A DNA stretch of 64,000 bases from an uncultured Oscillospiraceae bacterium (GCA_947623745.1 CANQHN010000006.1:1-64000), one strand, 5' to 3'. Counted from the stretch's first letter, positions 28,265 through 37,310 are shown. Notes: a model not told the origin generated them from the sequence alone. Translations and numbers: made by a program.

Positions 28265-30355
28265 TCACTGGGACAGCTTTCGGAGCAACTCGTCGATGTC
28301 CACGGGCTTTGCCACAAAGTCGTCCATCCCGCTCTCCAAGGCGCTGGCCCTGTCCTCCGCGAAGGAGTTGGCCGTGCAGGCGATAATCTTCACCGTCTTT
28401 GCGTCCGGGCGGTCCAGGGCGCGGATGGCCGCCGCAGCCTGCAGGCCGTCCATCTCCGGCATGAGCAGGTCCATGAGGACAGCGCCGTAGGTCCCCGGCT
28501 CGGACTCCTGGAAGAGCCGGAGCGCCTCCCGGCCGTTTTTGGCCAGCGTGGTCTCGAACCCCTCGCTCTCCAGCAAGTCCAGCATGATCTCGGCGTTGAG
28601 CTCGTTGTCCTCCGCCACCAGGATGGGGAACCTGGCCTTCCCGCCGGCCGGGGCCGGCTCGCCGCGCCCCTCCGGCGGCTGGACGGGCTGTCCGGGGAAG
28701 GTAAAGACAAAGCGGCTGCCCTCTCCCCGCCTGCTCTCAAAGGTCAGATCTCCCCCCATCAGCCTTGCCAGGCGGCGGCTGATGGGAAGGCCCAGGCCGG
28801 TCCCCTCGTTGCCCTTGGAGACCGTGTCCCGCTCCTGGGCAAAGGCGTCGAACACCCGCCTTTGGAACTCCTCGCTCATGCCCCGGCCGGTGTCGGACAC
28901 CACCGCCTTGGTGAGGACGGCCCCGTCCCCGCCGCGGCTCTGCTCGATACGCAGGCGCACCTGCCCGCCCGACGGGGTGAACTTCCGGGCGTTGTCCAGC
29001 AGGTTCATCAGCACCTGCTGGATGCGCACCTCGTCCCCCAGGACGCAGGGCCAGGGCAGCTCGGCCTCCACCCGGAAGTCCAGCCCCCGCTCGGTCATGG
29101 TGTTCTGAACGATGGCCTGGAGCGTGGAGACCATCAGCTCCAGGTCCACCGGGTCACGGGCCAGCTCCATCCTCTGCTCCTGGAGCTTGGACATATCCAG
29201 GATGTCGTTAACCAGGGACAAAAGGTACTTGGCGGTGGCGGTGGACTGGCGCAGGTAGCCGTCCAGCCGCTCCCGGTCGTCCAGCTTCTGGGACATGAGG
29301 TAGTTCAGGCCAATCAGGCCGTTGAGGGGGGTGCGGATCTCGTGGCTCATGGTGGACAGGAACTGCCCCCTGGCCTTCGCCTCCGCCCGGTCCTCCATGG
29401 AGCGCAGGCGCTGCCGGAGCAGCAGGACGGTCAGGGCTATGATCACCACCCCCGCCGCGGTCAGGGCCACGGCGGCGTAGCGGTAGCGGTAGAGGAAATC
29501 GGAGAAGGTGAAGGTGTACGGGTTCTCCATGACGGCCTGGATGGTGTAGCTGGCCACCTCGTCCTCCGCCAGCCGGGCGATGGCCTTGTTCAGCACGCGG
29601 ATGAGCAGCTGCCCGTCCTCCTGGGAGGGGCCGTCCCACTCCCCGAAGGCCACCACAGCGGAGAAGCACAGCTGGTCCTCCAGGCCCAGCACGGGGATCA
29701 CCGTCAGCCCCTCGTAGGCCGGCCGGTAGATCCAGTACTCCGCCACGTACTGGTTCTGGATCATCAGGTCCGCCTGTCCGGCACTCACCGCGTCGAAACA
29801 GGCGGAGATGGAGTCGTAGTCCTCCAGCACAAAATTGGGGAATATCCGCCCCAGCACCTTTTTGATGGTCTGGGAGCCGGTGGAGATGGCCACCGAGAGG
29901 TCCGCGTCGTAGCGGAACTCCAGGCCCTCCCGGGCCACCACCACCTTGCGGCTGGACAGGTAGGGCTCGCTGATGAGGATGCCGTTGGCGTTGAGGTTCT
30001 CCTTGTTGTACTCCACGCTGGTGATCAGGTCAAAGCCCTCGCCCAGCAAGTAGTCATAGGTCACCGAGCCGTTGGGCAGGGCGGCGTACTCAAACTCCAG
30101 GCCGCTGATCTGCTGGATGCGGTCGAAGATGTAGCGCGAGATGCCGCCCAGCTCCCCGTTCTCGTCCTGGAAGGAGACCGGGATGCGGTCCTGCACGTAG
30201 CCCACCTTCAGCGGGCCGCACTGCTGGACATACGCCTGCTCCTCCGGGGTGAGGTCCAGGCCGGCCTCCCGGCCCGTTCCCGGCGCAGCCGCGCCCAGGG
30301 CCGCCCCGGTGCACAGCGCCAGGACCGCCAGCCATGCTACTATTTTTCGTATCAT
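28265..30355 (-). CDS. Hybrid histidine kinase with solute-binding sensor
   Basis: A 696-residue membrane sensor kinase. A signal peptide (1-22) is followed by a bacterial type-3 solute-binding domain (about 45-275, [15 protein letters not shown]...), a transmembrane helix near 294-313, HisKA with His338 in [13 protein letters not shown], HATPase with N- and G-boxes ([21 protein letters not shown]), and a C-terminal receiver with [12 protein letters not shown]. It resembles BvgS-like hybrid kinases. There is no separate HPt domain or output regulator next to it, so the partner is unknown. The start at 30355 follows GGGAGGGATCGG. Confidence 0.9.
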   Translation of the reverse strand: MIRKIVAWLAVLALCTGAALGAAAPGTGREAGLDLTPEEQAYVQQCGPLKVGYVQDRIPVSFQDENGELGGISRYIFDRIQQISGLEFEYAALPNGSVTYDYLLGEGFDLITSVEYNKENLNANGILISEPYLSSRKVVVAREGLEFRYDADLSVAISTGSQTIKKVLGRIFPNFVLEDYDSISACFDAVSAGQADLMIQNQYVAEYWIYRPAYEGLTVIPVLGLEDQLCFSAVVAFGEWDGPSQEDGQLLIRVLNKAIARLAEDEVASYTIQAVMENPYTFTFSDFLYRYRYAAVALTAAGVVIIALTVLLLRQRLRSMEDRAEAKARGQFLSTMSHEIRTPLNGLIGLNYLMSQKLDDRERLDGYLRQSTATAKYLLSLVNDILDMSKLQEQRMELARDPVDLELMVSTLQAIVQNTMTERGLDFRVEAELPWPCVLGDEVRIQQVLMNLLDNARKFTPSGGQVRLRIEQSRGGDGAVLTKAVVSDTGRGMSEEFQRRVFDAFAQERDTVSKGNEGTGLGLPISRRLARLMGGDLTFESRRGEGSRFVFTFPGQPVQPPEGRGEPAPAGGKARFPILVAEDNELNAEIMLDLLESEGFETTLAKNGREALRLFQESEPGTYGAVLMDLLMPEMDGLQAAAAIRALDRPDAKTVKIIACTANSFAEDRASALESGMDDFVAKPVDIDELLRKLSQ

Positions 30356-30805
30356 ATCCGATCCCTCCCATCTGGCAGAATCGATATAAACGCCGCAGGG
30401 AAAATCAAAAGACGGGAATATTGTAGAACGGATTTCCAGTCTTGTAAAGGCTTCGTACTCGAAAAAATTGCCTATTTTTTCTGTTCCCTTTCCGGGTAGA
30501 TTTCTACGATATCTGCGGACAGACGCCCTGTTTACCGGAAGCTCCTGCCGGGCCGGCGGTTCGGGAAACACCACACAGGGCTGCCCCTCGCCGGCCCCAA
30601 AAAGGCCTGGAAGGGCTCCGGGGCCATGGCAGTGGTCAACGCCGCGGTCCCGCTGGTCCGCCGCGCCCTGCCCGGGGTGTGAGTCCAGCCGGCTGCTTTT
30701 GACCTGTTCCGTAAAATTCAAGCCCGCCGGGCCGATGCTGCGCGCATCGGCCCGGCGGGCCTTCTGTCTGTGGAAAATGCTGAGCTTCACGGGGCCCCAC
30801 CGCAG
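30356..30805. other. Intergenic stretch, no intact gene
   Basis: It contains the kinase leader and a terminator at 30722-30760. Between about 30510 and 30680 the plus strand has an open stretch without a start codon that ends LVRRALPGV-stop (TGA at 30680-30682) and has host-like codon use. It may be the 3' end of a lost gene, but I do not recognise it. Confidence 0.35.
30722..30760 (-). terminator. Terminator after SLH/SGNH gene
   Basis: A 16-bp perfect stem GCCCGCCGGGCCGATG and its complement around a 7-base loop; the T-tract on the minus strand is weak (TTGAATTTT). Confidence 0.65.
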
Positions 30806-32155
30806 TCACGCGTAGCAGGTCCTTATGATCTCCTCCCAATCCAGGTACTTCGCGGCTGTGAAATGCACGCCGTCCCAGGTGTCGGCCTTGGGCAGATAGC
30901 CCTCGCTGTCGGCCAGAGGCGTGAACGCGTCGAGGTAGTAGCACTCCTTCTCGCCGGCCAGCTCATACAGCGCCTCGTTATACATCTTCACCCGCTCCCG
31001 GGTGAAGGAGCCGCCCGACTGGGACTTCGCCTTGCTCACCGGGGTGATCGCCATGATGTAGATATCCGCACCGGGCTGGTCGGCCTTTATCCGGTCCAGC
31101 ATGGTGCTGTAAAGCCCGATAAAGGAGTCCAGGCTGCCCCCGATCTCGTTGATGCCCAGCTCGATGTACACCTTCCCATACTTCTTCTGCGCCATCGCGT
31201 CCAGCTGCGTCCCATAGGCGCCGTTCCCCAGGACCACCTTTTTGGAGTTCAGGGCGGAGTACACCGACATGCTGGTGCCGCAGTAGTAGTCCGCCGTTTT
31301 GATCTTGGAGTACAGGCGCAGGCCGTCGATCAGGGAGTTGCCCAGGATGGCCGCGTCCTCAAAAAAGCTGTCGCCCACCCGCTCCCTCACGCTGAGGTCC
31401 GGGTAGCGGGGGGCGTAGAAGGCACACTTGGTACGCAGGGGGGCGCTGGCGATCCGGCTGGAGATGACGGCGGCCTCCGCTCTGGTGATCGTGCCGGACG
31501 GGGCAAAGGTGCCCCGGTCGTCATTTCCGGAGAGGATGCCGGCACGGTAGAGCAGGTAGATGTTGGCGGCGTATTCGTCCTCCATCCTCACGTCCGGCAG
31601 GCTGTTGTCCTCCACGGTGTTGATCTCCTCCAGCGCGCCGGCGGGCAGCGCGCCGGAGAGGATGTAGGCAAACTGCGCCCGGGTGGCCGCAGCCGTATAG
31701 TCGGCGAAGTCCCCCGCCCGAATGATGCCCTGGGCGGCGGCGTAGTCCACCATGGGGGCATACCAGGGCTCGCCGCCGGAAAAGTCGCGGCCGTCGCCGG
31801 TGTAGTCGCTGCGGAGGTTGGCGGCCATGGTGATCACTTCGGCGAGGCTTATGGCGCTGTCGGGGGCAAATCTGCCCTCCCCCTGGCCGGACACGATCCC
31901 CAGCTCATAGGCGTTTTTCACGTGGTCGTAGAACCAGTCGCCCTTTTTCACATCGGAAAAGAGGCCGTCATGGAACACGGGGGGCGCCGCGGGCTCCGGG
32001 GGCGTATCCGGCTCCTGGGGCGCGTCACTGATGTCTGGGACGATCTCCGACCCGGCGGGGTCCGCGGAGGCATTGGACCCGCGGGCGTACGCGCAGGAGG
32101 AACACAGGGAAAAAAGCAGCGCCAGCGCCAGGATAAAACTCGCGGATCTTCTCAT
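30806..32155 (-). CDS. SLH-domain surface SGNH hydrolase
   Basis: A 449-residue secreted protein: N-terminal signal peptide, a Pro/Glu/Asp linker, three S-layer-homology repeats (FSDVKKGDWFYDHVKNAYELGIV; a second with YAAAQGIIRAGDF; a third with YLLYRAGILSGNDD), and a C-terminal SGNH/GDSL esterase. Its blocks are ILGNSLIDGL (Ser), LGINEIG (Asn) and WDGVHFT (Asp-x-x-His). It would be held on cell-wall polymers and remove acyl groups from an envelope glycan. GGAGGT lies 5 bases before the ATG at 32155; an in-frame ATG 12 bases upstream is less well placed. Confidence 0.85.
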   Translation of the reverse strand: MRRSASFILALALLFSLCSSCAYARGSNASADPAGSEIVPDISDAPQEPDTPPEPAAPPVFHDGLFSDVKKGDWFYDHVKNAYELGIVSGQGEGRFAPDSAISLAEVITMAANLRSDYTGDGRDFSGGEPWYAPMVDYAAAQGIIRAGDFADYTAAATRAQFAYILSGALPAGALEEINTVEDNSLPDVRMEDEYAANIYLLYRAGILSGNDDRGTFAPSGTITRAEAAVISSRIASAPLRTKCAFYAPRYPDLSVRERVGDSFFEDAAILGNSLIDGLRLYSKIKTADYYCGTSMSVYSALNSKKVVLGNGAYGTQLDAMAQKKYGKVYIELGINEIGGSLDSFIGLYSTMLDRIKADQPGADIYIMAITPVSKAKSQSGGSFTRERVKMYNEALYELAGEKECYYLDAFTPLADSEGYLPKADTWDGVHFTAAKYLDWEEIIRTCYA

Positions 32156-32426
32156 TTTGACCTCCATAGATAGGATCATCTCCCGATAAAGCCATTTCCC
32201 GGCAGAAAAACCGGGGTCCATGCGTGTTTCACCGCCGGCCGTCCGGTCCGTTCGCAGAAAGCCTGAACCGGCCGGCGCTTTGCGACGGCCCCCGGTCCCG
32301 CTGCCAAATCACGGCAAACCCGCCGCGGACCGCTTTTGCCAATCATACCACAAAATGGTCCCGCATACAAGGACATCCCGGAAATCTCGTAATGGCGGTT
32401 CCGCGCAAAAATTTCTCTCCAGCCCC

Positions 32427-32455
32427 TTTACAATCGGAAATTATCCTGCTATAAT
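32427..32455 (+). promoter_or_regulatory. Promoter of tRNA-Arg
   Basis: TTTACA (32427-32432), 17 bases, TATAAT (32450-32455) with TGC extended -10. Confidence 0.8.
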
Positions 32456-32485
32456 ATTTCACGCACCGGGGAGCGGTGCGTGTAT

Positions 32486-32561
32486 GCGTCCGTAGTTCAA
32501 TGGATAGAGCGTCAGATTCCGGTTCTGAATGTTGGGGGTTCGAGTCCCTTCGGGCGTGCCA
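32486..32561 (+). tRNA. tRNA-Arg (anticodon CCG)
   Basis: A 76-base tRNA with encoded CCA. The anticodon stem TCAGA / TCTGA holds loop TTCCGGT, giving anticodon CCG for codon CGG. The acceptor stem GCGTCCG / CGGGCGT contains two G-U pairs. The T-arm GGGTTCGAGTCCC is canonical. Its last 23 bases are repeated at 35371-35393, showing it was used as an integration site that restores the gene. Confidence 0.95.
32539..32561 (+). repeat. attL-type repeat (tRNA 3' end)
   Basis: TTCGAGTCCC-TTCGGGCGTG-CCA, 23 bases, identical to 35371-35393. Together they bracket a 2.8-kb island. Confidence 0.9.
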
Positions 32562-32562
32562 G

Positions 32563-32609
32563 GGAATTGCCACGATTTATTTGAAATCGTGGCAATTCCT
32601 TTTTCTTTT
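32563..32609 (+). terminator. Island-supplied tRNA terminator
   Basis: A 16-bp perfect stem GGAATTGCCACGATTT and its complement with loop ATTTG, then TTTTTCTTTT. It lies inside the island and now ends the tRNA transcript, replacing the original one at 35396-35440. Confidence 0.85.
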
Positions 32610-32666
32610 CGCCACTTTTATGCAAATATTATTATTAGTCTTAGCCGCCGACCCTTATTCTGACCC

Positions 32667-32936
32667 TTACTTTACAACCCTGAGATTGTGGATCAGCCTG
32701 TCCATTCGGTCGGCGCTGTCCCTCCGCATCTGCTCCGTGACATGGCCATATACGTCCAGCGTGAAGGCAGCGGAATAGTGCCCCAGGTTCTCCTGAACCG
32801 TTTTGATATCGTCTCCCGCCTGAATAGAGAGAACTGCAAAACTGTAGCTAAGCTCGTGGAAGCGGAAAATGAGGTCATCCTCGTGGAAGTGGAAAACAGA
32901 ACATGGTATATGTTTTACAATTTCAAAGGCGAAGGA
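32667..32936 (-). pseudogene. Tyrosine integrase remnant (C-terminal end)
   Basis: On the minus strand this reads AVLSIQAGDDIKTVQENLGHY, then SAAFTLDVYGHVTEQM, the end of a phage/Tn916-type tyrosine recombinase with the catalytic His-x-x-Tyr region (LGHYS...VYGHV). The preceding HDLRHS-type box reads HELSYS, so the catalytic Arg and His are lost. Upstream the frame is open for about 25 more codons without recognisable homology and has no start. The gene stops 106 bases from attL, as expected for the element's own integrase, now dead. Confidence 0.85.
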
Positions 32937-32956
32937 TTAACTATTTAAAGCCCCTC

Positions 32957-32996
32957 TACCATATCACCCCTAGAGGAAACTTGCCTGCGCTGTACA
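32957..32996 (+). repeat. Inner direct repeat, left copy
   Basis: A 40-base sequence beginning TACCATATCAC and ending TGCGCTGTACA matches 35103-35142 at 37 of 40 positions. The copies flank the tetR-MATE cargo, inside the att repeats. Confidence 0.85.
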
Positions 32997-33061
32997 TCAT
33001 AGCGTACTGCCCATACCGCAAAAGAGCCTTTTGCCGCCCTTGAATCCTTGACACTCGGCCC

Positions 33062-33106
33062 TTGAAAAGCTAATCATGTTAGTGTATAATATGCTAACGC
33101 CGTTAG
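33062..33106 (+). promoter_or_regulatory. tetR-MATE promoter with palindromic operator
   Basis: TTGAAA (33062-33067), 17 bases, TATAAT (33085-33090). The 13-base palindrome CTAACGCCGTTAG (33094-33106) directly follows the -10. GTTAG at 33078-33082 also pairs with CTAAC at 33094-33098 across the -10. This is where a TetR repressor would block its own operon. Confidence 0.75.
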
Positions 33107-33124
33107 GCTTTTAGGGGGGATACC

Positions 33125-33700
33125 ATGGCTCGACAGGGTTTGACCCGTACGGACGTTATCGGGGCCGCCATAGAGATGATCGAATCGGAGGGACTGCACA
33201 ACTTTTCTCTGCGGGAACTGGCAAACAGGCTCCATATCAAAGCGGCCTCGCTCTATAGCCACATCCGAAATATGGATGAGCTATACACTGAGGCCGGGTG
33301 CTACGCTATCTCGGAGTTAAAGAAAATGCAGCTCGATGCCATTGCCGGAAAGCAGCGGTCAGAGGCCATCGAATCATTGGCTGACGCCTATTACCGTTTT
33401 GGCAAAGAGCGACCGGAGATCTATAAAGTCATTCTGTCTCTGCCTATGGTGAAAAATGACGCGATCCATAGGGCTGGCTTCGACATCGTGGAGCCCATCA
33501 TGACAGCGATGGCCGGTTACCACCTGGCCGGAGAGCAAATGATGCACCTGCAGAGGATCTTTCGCAGCATCATGCACGGTTTTATCTCTCAGGAGGAGGC
33601 CGGCTGTTTCCGGCAATTCCCGGTTGACGTCGGGGAAAGCTACCGGATGGCGGTTCGGGGATTCATTCTGCTGCTGGAAGAATCAGAAAAAGAGGCGTAG
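33125..33700 (+). CDS. TetR-family repressor
   Basis: A 191-residue TetR regulator. The N-terminal helix-turn-helix is at LTRTDVIGAAIEMIESEGLHNFSLRELANRLHIKAASLYSHIRN (about 5-48); the C-terminal ligand domain resembles the TetR_C_33/WHG type. It is followed after 2 bases by the MATE pump and probably represses the pair through the palindrome at 33094-33106. Codon use and GC content are lower than in neighbouring host genes, consistent with transfer. Confidence 0.9.
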   Translation: MARQGLTRTDVIGAAIEMIESEGLHNFSLRELANRLHIKAASLYSHIRNMDELYTEAGCYAISELKKMQLDAIAGKQRSEAIESLADAYYRFGKERPEIYKVILSLPMVKNDAIHRAGFDIVEPIMTAMAGYHLAGEQMMHLQRIFRSIMHGFISQEEAGCFRQFPVDVGESYRMAVRGFILLLEESEKEA

Positions 33701-33702
33701 GC

Positions 33703-35052
33703 ATGAAAGCAGCTAAGACAGAGCTTTTTGAAAAGACCCCGGTCACTCGGGCGGTCCTGGCGCTGGTGGTCCCCACGGTGATCAGCCAGATGATTACCGT
33801 TATCTACAATATGGCGGATACCTTTTTCGTCGGACAGGTCGGCGACCCCAACCAGGTGGCTGCCGCGTCTCTCTGTCTGCCGCTGTTTCTGGTGACCACG
33901 GGGCTGGCCAACCTCTTTGGTATCGGGGGCGCCAGCCTCATCTCACGGAGCTTGGGACTGGGCGACACGGACAAGGCGCGGAAAACCTCCGCCTTCTGCA
34001 TCTGGACATCTGCCGCGGCGGCGCTTCTGTATGGATTCGGGATATTTGCCCTCCACAGCACGATTCTCCCTCTGGTCGGAGCGGACGAATACACCAATGA
34101 TTTCTGCACCAGCTACCTCTTTTGGACGCTGACCGTGGGGGCCGTGCCCACAGTGCTGAACGCCGCCCTGGCGCACCTGGTTCGGGCGGAGGGGTATTCC
34201 GGTCAGGCCAGCTTCGGCGTGGCGCTGGGCGGCGGTCTGAACATACTCTTGGACCCCGTGTTTATTTTCGGTTTCCATCTTGAAATCACAGGCGCCGCTG
34301 TAGCAACTATGCTCTCCAATTTGATTGCGATGCTGTACTTTGTGGTCCTGATCCTGGAAAAACGCGGCAGGTTCCATCTCTCCCTTGATCCAAGATATTA
34401 TTCCATCTCGGACGGCATCCCCAAAGAAGTACTGTTGGTGGGACTCCCCAGCTCTATCATGAACGTCATGGGGATCTTCTCGAACATCACCCTCAATAAA
34501 CTGCTGGTCCATTATTCCAACGCGGCGGTGGCGGGGATCGGCATCGCCAAGAAGATCGATATGCTGGCCTTTGCCATTGCCAATGGCCTTTCTCAGGGCG
34601 TCATCCCTCTGATCGGATATAATTATTCCGCAAAAAACACCGAGCGTATGCGCTCCGCCATCAAGGTGACGCTGCTCCTGAGCCTTGCCGTTACAACGGT
34701 CGGGGCAGTCCTGCTGTTCACCTGCGCCAATCCCCTGGTACGGGCATTCATCAATGACGCGGAGACGGTGCGGTACGGCAGTATGTTCCAGCGGATCATC
34801 TGCATCACAGGACCCTTCACGGCGATCACAACGGTCATTATTTCCATATTCCAATCTGTGGGGCAGAAAGGGAAACCGCTGGTGCTGTCCATGCTGCGGA
34901 AAGGCGGGCTGGATGTGCCGTTTATGTTCCTTCTGGATTCTCTTGGCGGCGCTGACGCCATCGCGTGGGCAACGCCTATCGCGGACTGCGGCGCCATGCT
35001 GGTCGGCATCCTCCTGTTTGTGCCCTTATGGAGAAAAATGGGAACCGAATAG
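33703..35052 (+). CDS. MATE-family multidrug efflux pump
   Basis: A 449-residue MATE transporter with about twelve hydrophobic segments, extruding drugs against Na+ or H+. TVISQMITVIYNMADTFFVGQ opens helix 1, and FGIGGASLISRSLGLGDTDKA and ALAHLVRAEGYSGQASFG are family blocks; the second half repeats the pattern (AFAIANGLSQGVIPLIGYNYSAKNTERM). It is the cargo of the tRNA-Arg island and is expressed with tetR. Confidence 0.92.
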   Translation: MKAAKTELFEKTPVTRAVLALVVPTVISQMITVIYNMADTFFVGQVGDPNQVAAASLCLPLFLVTTGLANLFGIGGASLISRSLGLGDTDKARKTSAFCIWTSAAAALLYGFGIFALHSTILPLVGADEYTNDFCTSYLFWTLTVGAVPTVLNAALAHLVRAEGYSGQASFGVALGGGLNILLDPVFIFGFHLEITGAAVATMLSNLIAMLYFVVLILEKRGRFHLSLDPRYYSISDGIPKEVLLVGLPSSIMNVMGIFSNITLNKLLVHYSNAAVAGIGIAKKIDMLAFAIANGLSQGVIPLIGYNYSAKNTERMRSAIKVTLLLSLAVTTVGAVLLFTCANPLVRAFINDAETVRYGSMFQRIICITGPFTAITTVIISIFQSVGQKGKPLVLSMLRKGGLDVPFMFLLDSLGGADAIAWATPIADCGAMLVGILLFVPLWRKMGTE

Positions 35053-35053
35053 C

Positions 35054-35098
35054 AAAGGAACTCCCCACTCCAATGTGGAAGTGAGGAGCTCCTTTTTT
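35054..35098 (+). terminator. Terminator after MATE pump
   Basis: An imperfect stem AAAGGAACTCCCCACT / AGTGAGGAGCTCCTTT followed by a T-run, starting 2 bases after the stop codon. Confidence 0.8.
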
Positions 35099-35102
35099 AC
35101 CT

Positions 35103-35142
35103 TACCATATCACTCCTAGAGGAATCTTGCCTGCACTGTACA
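35103..35142 (+). repeat. Inner direct repeat, right copy
   Basis: Matches 32957-32996 with 3 mismatches in 40. The stretch from here to attR (35143-35370) is AT-rich with no gene. It contains a short GACCCTTAC-type motif (35223-35244) that also occurs at 32650-32670 near attL. Confidence 0.85.
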
Positions 35143-35370
35143 GTACATCGTATATTCGTACATTTACGGATTCAATTTTTGATGATAAAAGAACAACCGA
35201 GGTACCGTTAAACAATTTTCTGTGACCCTTACCCTGACCCTTACCGTGGCGGAATCGGTCAACACAACCCAACACAGAATAAAAACGCATTTCTGAAAAA
35301 TCCAGTAATTGCAGTACTTACAGGGATTTACTGGCGCAAGTCGGCATCAGGGAATTCTAATATTTGGCAA

Positions 35371-35393
35371 TTCGAGTCCCTTCGGGCGTGCCA
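35371..35393 (+). repeat. attR-type repeat (tRNA 3' end copy)
   Basis: Exact 23-base copy of the tRNA-Arg 3' end with no tRNA body attached. It marks the right end of the island. Confidence 0.9.
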
Positions 35394-35395
35394 TT

Positions 35396-35440
35396 CAGGG
35401 CCCTGTGACCGCAGCGGTTACAGGGCCCTGTTTGTTTTTT
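35396..35440 (+). terminator. Original tRNA-Arg terminator, displaced
   Basis: The long stem CAGGGCCCTGT / ACAGGGCCCTG with an inner ACCGC/GCGGT pair, then TTTGTTTTTT. It starts 3 bases after attR, where a tRNA terminator would be before insertion. A second plus-strand hairpin (GCAGGCCCG / CGGGCCTGC) at about 35526-35555 lies between here and the threonine aldolase end. Confidence 0.8.
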
Positions 35441-35565
35441 CTTTGAGGTTTTTCCCTTATTTTTTCCCTTACGGAGTAGCTTTAGACCGGATTCAACACG
35501 CTATGTATGATGAACGATTTCCGCGCAGGCCCGGGGGAGCGTTTCCCCTCGGGCCTGCTTTTTCC

Positions 35566-36591
35566 TTACAAAAGGGCGGCGACTTTTTCGATCTCCTCCC
35601 GGGTGGTGGCCCAGCTGGTGCAGAACCGGACCTGGGTGTGCTCCGGGTCGGGACAGCTCATGTGGGACCAGGTACACACCCCCTCCAGCCGCTTGAGCAC
35701 CTCGTTGGGCAGGATGGGGAACTGCTGGTTGGTGGGGGAGGGCACCGGCATGGGGTAGCCCTTCTCCTCCAGGACCCGGCGCAGCTCCATGGCCAGCTCC
35801 ACCGCGTGCCGGCCGATCTGGAAGTACAGGCCGTCGGACAGCAGGGCCTCAAACTGCACCCCAAGCAGGCGGCCCTTGGCAAACATGCCGCCCTTCTGCT
35901 TGATGAGGTAGCGGAAATCCCTGGCCAGGGCCGGGTCAGGGAACACCAGGGCCTCCCCGAACAGGGCGCCCATTTTGGTGCCGCCGATGTAGAACACGTC
36001 GCACAGCCGGGCCAGGGCGGGCAGGGTGACGCCGCTGTCCTCCACCGCCAGGGCGCAGCCCAGCCTGGCCCCATCCAGGAACAGCAACAGGTCCCGGCGG
36101 CGGGTCACCTCCCGGATGGCCTCCAGCTCCGCCAGGGTGTAGATGGTGCCCAGCTCAGTGGGGTTGGAGAGGTAGACCATGCCGGGCTGGACGGTGTGCT
36201 CGGCGGTGGGGTCGTCGGCGTGGGCCTGACACAGCGCGTCGATCTGCGTGGCGGTGAGCTTGCCGTCCGGGGTGGGGACGGTGAGCACCTTATGGCCGGT
36301 GGCCTCGATGGCCCCCGACTCGTGGGCGAAGATGTGGCCGGTGTCCGCGGACACCACCCCCTGGTGGGGTCGCAGGGCGGCGGAAATGACGGTCAGGTTG
36401 GCCTGGGTGCCCCCCACCAGGAAGTGGACGGCGGCGTCCGGGGCCTGGCACAGCTCCCGGATCATCTGGGCGGCGTTCTCACAGTGGGGGTCCAGGCCGT
36501 AGCCCGGGGTGTTCTCCCCGTTGGTCTCCACCAGGTGCTTGAGTACGGCGGGGTGCGCCCCGCAGGTGTAGTCACATTCCAGCCAGATCAT
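35566..36591 (-). CDS. ltaE: Low-specificity L-threonine aldolase
   Basis: A 341-residue PLP enzyme of the beta-eliminating lyase/threonine aldolase family, splitting threonine to glycine and acetaldehyde. ECDYTCGAHPAVL and NTPGYGLD are near the N-terminus. HFLVGGTQANLTVI binds PLP, and LDGARLGCAL and YIGGTKMGALFGEA supply the binding Asp and the Schiff-base Lys (GGTK). The ATG overlaps the stop of the phosphopantetheinyl transferase gene (ATGA). The gene symbol is by family; the substrate range is untested. Confidence 0.88.
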   Translation of the reverse strand: MIWLECDYTCGAHPAVLKHLVETNGENTPGYGLDPHCENAAQMIRELCQAPDAAVHFLVGGTQANLTVISAALRPHQGVVSADTGHIFAHESGAIEATGHKVLTVPTPDGKLTATQIDALCQAHADDPTAEHTVQPGMVYLSNPTELGTIYTLAELEAIREVTRRRDLLLFLDGARLGCALAVEDSGVTLPALARLCDVFYIGGTKMGALFGEALVFPDPALARDFRYLIKQKGGMFAKGRLLGVQFEALLSDGLYFQIGRHAVELAMELRRVLEEKGYPMPVPSPTNQQFPILPNEVLKRLEGVCTWSHMSCPDPEHTQVRFCTSWATTREEIEKVAALL

Positions 36592-37157
36592 GTTGCGCTC
36601 TCCTCCTTTATGATTTCTGTCTCGGGAAGCCAGATCACGTTCCCGTCCCACATCCCTGTGCCGCACAGGCACAGCCGCCAGCCGGGGCCGGAGCCCAGAT
36701 AGAACCGCAGCCCGTCCAGCTCCAACGCCTCCTCCCCCGCCCCGGGCAGCGGCACGCGGATGGCGGAGATGGGCCGGCGCAGGCCCTGACCGGTGTACTT
36801 GCACCGGGCCTCCTTCATGCTCCAAAGCAGGGCGAAGTCCTCCGGGCCGTCTCCCCGGCGGCGCAGCCACTCCCGCTCCTCGGGGGAGCAGACCTCCCGC
36901 AGCAGGCTCTCCCGGGCGGGGCGGGTGCGCTGGATATCCACCCCCACCGGGGCGCTGTCCAGGGCGCAGACCGCCAGATCCCCGCTGTGGCTGAGATTGA
37001 AGCAGCACCGGGGCAGGGCCGGGAAAAAGGGCTTACCATGCTCCCCCCGCTCCAGCTCCGGCAGGGGGGAGATGCCCCAATACAGCCGGACGCACCGGGC
37101 CAGCAGGGCGTGGGACAGCTCCCTGGCCCGGGGGTGCTCCAGGGCATAGACCACCAC
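36588..37157 (-). CDS. 4'-phosphopantetheinyl transferase (Sfp-type)
   Basis: A 189-residue Sfp/AcpT-type transferase that activates carrier proteins with phosphopantetheine from CoA. PVGVDIQRTRP contains the metal-binding Asp pair region and LLWSMKEARCKYTGQGL is the WxxKEA signature. CCFNLSHSGD is the P2 motif. Start chosen at the GTG 37157, with GGAGGG 6 bases ahead; the longer ATG start at 37199 lacks a site. No carrier-protein gene is near, so the target is unknown. Confidence 0.85.
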   Translation of the reverse strand: MVVYALEHPRARELSHALLARCVRLYWGISPLPELERGEHGKPFFPALPRCCFNLSHSGDLAVCALDSAPVGVDIQRTRPARESLLREVCSPEEREWLRRRGDGPEDFALLWSMKEARCKYTGQGLRRPISAIRVPLPGAGEEALELDGLRFYLGSGPGWRLCLCGTGMWDGNVIWLPETEIIKEESAT

Positions 37158-37310
37158 GGCGCTCCCTCCTTCCCGTATGATGAGAAAAGAATAGCACACT
37201 AAAAAATTTTTTGTGGATTGTTAGTATATAAAATTTCACTTCTTGCGGCATATTTCCCTCCCCGGGCGGAAAAACTAGGCGGGACACTGAAAAAAGGAAG
37301 GCGCATCCCG

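Noticed and set aside
30510..30682. Plus-strand coding fragment ending LVRRALPGV
   Set aside because: Host-like codon use suggests a relic, but there is no start codon, ribosome site or recognised family, so it is described only as part of the intergenic stretch.
32688..32948. 86-residue plus-strand ORF in the island
   Set aside because: It is the opposite strand of the tyrosine integrase remnant, whose minus-strand translation matches the family.
35360..35393. Second tRNA gene
   Set aside because: Only the 3' 23 bases of tRNA-Arg are present; no D-arm or anticodon arm, so it is an att repeat.
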